From Pseudomonas huaxiensis (GTDB lineage Bacteria > Pseudomonadota > Gammaproteobacteria > Pseudomonadales > Pseudomonadaceae), in the NCBI RefSeq assembly GCF_003231275.1, contig NZ_QKVL01000003.1:124001-188000 (forward strand): a stretch of DNA of 64,000 bases. The letters run 5' to 3'. Every line of letters starts with the position of its first letter. Position 1 is the stretch's first letter. The position numbers and the translations under genes are program-made. Positions 61,243 to 64,000 of this stretch are shown here, piece by piece. The notes beneath the pieces were generated by a model. That model was not told the DNA's origin. It saw nothing but the letters and a program-made list of their open reading frames with translations, and did no database searches.

Positions 61243-61545
61243 ATGAAAATCATGCACTGCCCGCTCAACGGGCCGAGAAACATCAGCGAGTTCACCTACG
61301 GTGGCGAGTTCAAGGCGATGCCCGACCCGGCCACCTGCAGTGACACCGAGTGGGCCGACTACGTGTTCAACAGCGACAACCTCGCCGGCGTCGTCCGCGA
61401 GTGGTGGCTGCACAACGCCTCCAGCTACTGGTTCCTCGCCGAGCGCCACACCGTCACCGACCAGATCATTCGCACCTTCGACGCGAAGGAAATCTTCACC
61501 CAGCGGGTCGACTTCGCCCCGCGCACCGAGGAGATCGCCGGATGA
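61243..61545 (+). CDS. mgdB: Sarcosine oxidase delta-like subunit (N-methylglutamate dehydrogenase MgdB), zinc ligands incomplete
   Basis: A 100-residue protein beginning MKIMHCPLNGPRNISEFTYGG. In sarcosine oxidase delta, zinc is held by Cys6, Cys9, His59 and Cys63 (CxxC, then HxxxC). Here Cys6 and the His (57, in WWLHNAS) remain, but the second and third cysteines are replaced (CPLN, and HNASSYW). This loss supports MgdB rather than a true sarcosine oxidase. It starts 11 bases after mgdA and overlaps mgdC by four bases. Confidence 0.83.
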   Translation: MKIMHCPLNGPRNISEFTYGGEFKAMPDPATCSDTEWADYVFNSDNLAGVVREWWLHNASSYWFLAERHTVTDQIIRTFDAKEIFTQRVDFAPRTEEIAG

Positions 61546-64000
61546 ACCGCCTCCCCGCTCCGATGGGCCTGCTGATCGACCGCCAGCAGCCGCTGCGTTT
61601 CAGTTTCGACGGTACCGATTACCAGGGCTTCGCCGGTGACAGCATCGCCAGCGCCTTGGTCGCCAATGGCCGCTGGCTGCTCTCGCGCTCGTTCAAATAC
61701 CACCGCCCGCGCGGCCCGCTGACCATGGCCGGACAAGACGCCAATACCCTGGTGCAACTGCCGGACGAACCGAACGTGCTGGCCGATGCGCACGCCATCG
61801 ACGCCGGCATGACCGTCACCGGGCAGAACTTCAACGGCTCGCTGGACAGCGACAAGGACGCCTGGCTCGGCAAGTTCTCACGCTTCATGCCCGTGGGTTT
61901 CTACTACCGCTCGTTCTACAAACCCAAGGGGATGTGGAAAGTCTGGGAGCCGCTGATCCGCAAGAAAGCCGGTCTCGGCGTGCTCGACCTGAACTTCAAG
62001 CCGCAGTACTACGACAAGGCGTACCTGTTTGTTGATGTCGCCATCATCGGCGCCGGCCCCGCCGGCCTCAGCGCCGCCCTCACCGCCGCCAACGCCGGCG
62101 CGCGGGTGCTGCTGGTGGAACAGCAGGCGCTGCTCGGCGGCTCGCTGACCTACGCCCGCTTCGACGCCGAAGGCCAGCGTGCACACACCCTGCGCCGCGA
62201 ACTGGTGGACGCGGTGCAAGGCCACGCCAACATCCAGGTGCTGGCCCAGGCCACCTGCAACGCCTGGTTCACCGACAACTACCTGCCGGTGATCCAGGGC
62301 CGGCGCATGTACAAAGTGCGGGCGAAGCAGTGCATCGTCGCCGCCGGCTCCTTCGACCAGCCGGTGGTGTTCCGTAACAACGATCTGCCGGGCGTGATGC
62401 TCGCCAGCGCCGCGCAACGGTTGATGAAGCTGTACGCGGTGAAACCGGGCAACTGCGCTGTAGTACTGGCCGGCAACGACGACGGCTACCTCGCCGCCCT
62501 CGACCTCGCCGAACAGGGCGTGAAGGTCGCGGCGCTGGTGGATATGCGCCAGCAGCCCGCCGACGGGGCGCTGAAAGTCGCTCTGGAGAAACAGGGCATC
62601 CCCGTGCATGTCGGCAGTACCGTATACGAAGCGCTGCACGATAAAGGCATGCGCCACGTCAGCGGCGTCGACATCCGCCGCATCACCGCCCAAGGCCAAG
62701 TGGCCGAACAGGGCCTGACGCTGGACTGCGACCTGCTGTGCATGTCCGCCGGCTACATGCCGGTCTATCAGTTGCTGTGCCAGGCCGGCGGCAAACTGGC
62801 CTACGACGAACAACGCGCCGAGTTCGCCATCAGCGGCCTGCCGGACGGCCTGACCGTCGCAGGCTCAGTGAACGGTCGCCATCAACTGGACAACGTGCTG
62901 CTGGACGGCAGCCGGGTTGCCGCCGCCGCCGTGCAGGCGCTGGGACTGGCGCCGGGCATCGGTGACGTCACCTTCGCCGGTGAGGCGCGGGTCAATTTCG
63001 ACTGGCCGATCTTCGCCCATCCCAAGGGCAAGGATTTCGTCGATTTCGACGAAGACCTGCAAGTGCGCGATATCGTCAACGCCACTCGCAGCGGCTACCG
63101 CGACGTGCAACTGGTCAAGCGCTTCTCCACGGTCGGCATGGGCCCGTCCCAGGGCCGTCACTCGGCGCTGCCCACCGCACGGCTGGTGGCCCAGGCAACC
63201 AAACGCAGCATCAGCGAAACCGGGGTGACCACCGCCCGTCCGCCGTTCGAAGCGGAAAAACTCGCCCACGTCGCTGGTCGCGCGTTCGACCCGTATCGGC
63301 AGACCGCCATGCACAGCCGCCATGTCGCCGCCGGCGCCAAGCTGATGCCCGCCGGCATCTGGCAGCGCCCGGCTTATTACGGGCAAGCCGGCGAACGCGA
63401 GCGCTGCATGCAGGACGAAGTTCGCCAGGTGCGCGAGAAGGTCGGCCTGATCGACGTCTCGACCCTCGGCGGCCTCGACGTGCGCGGCGCGGATGCCGCC
63501 GAGTTGCTGGAGCGCATGTACACCATGCCCTTCAAGAAACAGCCGGTCGGCCGCACCCGCTACGGCCTGATGACCAACGAGCATGGCGTGGTAATCGACG
63601 ACGGCGTTATCGCGCGTATGGCCGAGAATCACTTCTACGTCACCGCCACCACCAGCGGCGTCGACCGCATCTACCAGCAGATGCTCAAGTGGAATGCGCA
63701 ATGGCGCCTGGACGTGGACATCACCAACGTCACCGCCGCCCTCGCCGCAGTGAACGTGGCGGGGCCGCTGTCGCGCAAGGTGCTGGAGAAAGTCTGCACC
63801 GATGTCGATCTGTCCGCCGAAGGCTTCCCTTATCTCGCGGTGCGCACCGGTAGCGTGGCGGGGATTGCGGCGCGGCTGATGCGCGTCGGTTTCGTCGGTG
63901 AACTGGGCTACGAAATCCATGTGCCGGCACGCCATGGCGGCAAGCTCTGGGACGCGCTGATGGAAGCGGGCGCCGCGTTCGGCATTCGTCCGTTCGGTGT
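61542..64000 (+). CDS. mgdC: Sarcosine oxidase alpha-like subunit (N-methylglutamate dehydrogenase MgdC), partial at window end
   Basis: At least 819 codons are seen; the family is usually about 950-1000 residues, so the C-terminal part is outside the window. The first 110 residues include the Fer2_4-like domain (RFSFDGTDYQGFAGDSIASALVANG). The NAD/FAD-binding VAIIGAGPAGLSAALTAANAGARVLLVEQ starts near 167. The T-protein-like folate domain begins near 600 (YYGQAGERERCMQDEVRQVREKVGLIDVSTLGGLDVRG). It transfers the methylene group to tetrahydrofolate. The ATG overlaps the mgdB stop. A gamma subunit (MgdD) probably follows. Confidence 0.86.
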   Translation, partial: MNRLPAPMGLLIDRQQPLRFSFDGTDYQGFAGDSIASALVANGRWLLSRSFKYHRPRGPLTMAGQDANTLVQLPDEPNVLADAHAIDAGMTVTGQNFNGSLDSDKDAWLGKFSRFMPVGFYYRSFYKPKGMWKVWEPLIRKKAGLGVLDLNFKPQYYDKAYLFVDVAIIGAGPAGLSAALTAANAGARVLLVEQQALLGGSLTYARFDAEGQRAHTLRRELVDAVQGHANIQVLAQATCNAWFTDNYLPVIQGRRMYKVRAKQCIVAAGSFDQPVVFRNNDLPGVMLASAAQRLMKLYAVKPGNCAVVLAGNDDGYLAALDLAEQGVKVAALVDMRQQPADGALKVALEKQGIPVHVGSTVYEALHDKGMRHVSGVDIRRITAQGQVAEQGLTLDCDLLCMSAGYMPVYQLLCQAGGKLAYDEQRAEFAISGLPDGLTVAGSVNGRHQLDNVLLDGSRVAAAAVQALGLAPGIGDVTFAGEARVNFDWPIFAHPKGKDFVDFDEDLQVRDIVNATRSGYRDVQLVKRFSTVGMGPSQGRHSALPTARLVAQATKRSISETGVTTARPPFEAEKLAHVAGRAFDPYRQTAMHSRHVAAGAKLMPAGIWQRPAYYGQAGERERCMQDEVRQVREKVGLIDVSTLGGLDVRGADAAELLERMYTMPFKKQPVGRTRYGLMTNEHGVVIDDGVIARMAENHFYVTATTSGVDRIYQQMLKWNAQWRLDVDITNVTAALAAVNVAGPLSRKVLEKVCTDVDLSAEGFPYLAVRTGSVAGIAARLMRVGFVGELGYEIHVPARHGGKLWDALMEAGAAFGIRPFG

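Noticed and set aside
59990..64000. A standard heterotetrameric sarcosine oxidase operon of glycine betaine catabolism
   Set aside because: No glyA or serine dehydratase gene accompanies it, two zinc cysteines are missing from the delta-like subunit, and gmaS-mgsABC are adjacent. N-methylglutamate dehydrogenase fits better, although purU also occurs in sarcosine clusters.
1..64000. CRISPR arrays, rRNA genes and complete insertion sequences
   Set aside because: No regularly spaced repeats with unique spacers, no rRNA-like stretches and no transposase or integrase frames are visible.

Overview
The window reads as Pseudomonas chromosome, probably from the P. fluorescens group. The evidence is the gene families, the two REP families (GCGAGCAAGCTCGC and GCTGGCAAGCCAGC types), and the high-GC codon usage from about 17.4 kb onward. 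The first 17.3 kb has AT-richer intergenic DNA and a different gene content. It ends in decayed genes and a tRNA-3'-end-like sequence followed by a terminator, so I read it as a horizontally acquired island with its right edge near 17.33 kb.

Region 1 (26-17,330) is mainly a sulfide/persulfide oxidation and respiration island. A sigma-54 activator with a PAS domain and three spaced cysteines (FisR type) lies between two transcription units. To its right are persulfide dioxygenase, a DUF442-sulfide:quinone oxidoreductase fusion and a TauE-type exporter. To its left is an operon encoding a complete cytochrome bd oxidase (CydP-CydA-CydB-CydX-YbgE) plus a group II truncated haemoglobin, followed by peroxiredoxin and rhodanese genes. 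Matching palindromes and sigma-54 promoters with nearly identical spacing precede both units. This suggests that one persulfide sensor turns on both sulfide oxidation and a sulfide-tolerant terminal oxidase. A second module (BigR-type ArsR repressor, PmpA/PmpB, DUF2892, second persulfide dioxygenase, DUF3365 haem protein) follows.

Region 2 (17.4-27.5 kb) holds a secreted PLD-type nuclease and a BMP-family nucleoside/purine-type ABC importer. With the importer come a 2-oxoglutarate/Fe(II) dioxygenase and a Tsx/OmpK-like porin. A LysR regulator divergent from azlCD closes the region.

Region 3 (27.5-33.1 kb) is an RNA-repair locus. RtcR is divergent from a sigma-54-driven operon whose first products are a structured leader and two directly abutting tRNA-like RNAs without normal anticodon loops. 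They are followed by slipin, RtcB and an RlaP-type nucleotidyltransferase.

Region 4 (33.1-52.5 kb) is ordinary Pseudomonas chromosome: Lrp/LysE, a FecI-FecR-TonB iron-uptake system, TesB, a class IV deacetylase, RhlE, an EamA exporter with an Lrp regulator, an exonuclease, a NYN protein and others. A small REP-carrying MITE-like element with 12-bp target duplications and a yhcG fragment lie at 33.1-33.5 kb.

Region 5 (52.6-64.0 kb) encodes an apparent N-methylglutamate pathway for methylamine use. GmaS-like synthetase and the three glutamate-synthase-like MgsABC subunits run leftward. A Xre-cupin regulator, PurU, FolD and sarcosine-oxidase-like MgdA, MgdB and MgdC run rightward. Together they would move a methyl group from methylamine to glutamate, then to tetrahydrofolate, then to formate. 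The last gene runs off the window.
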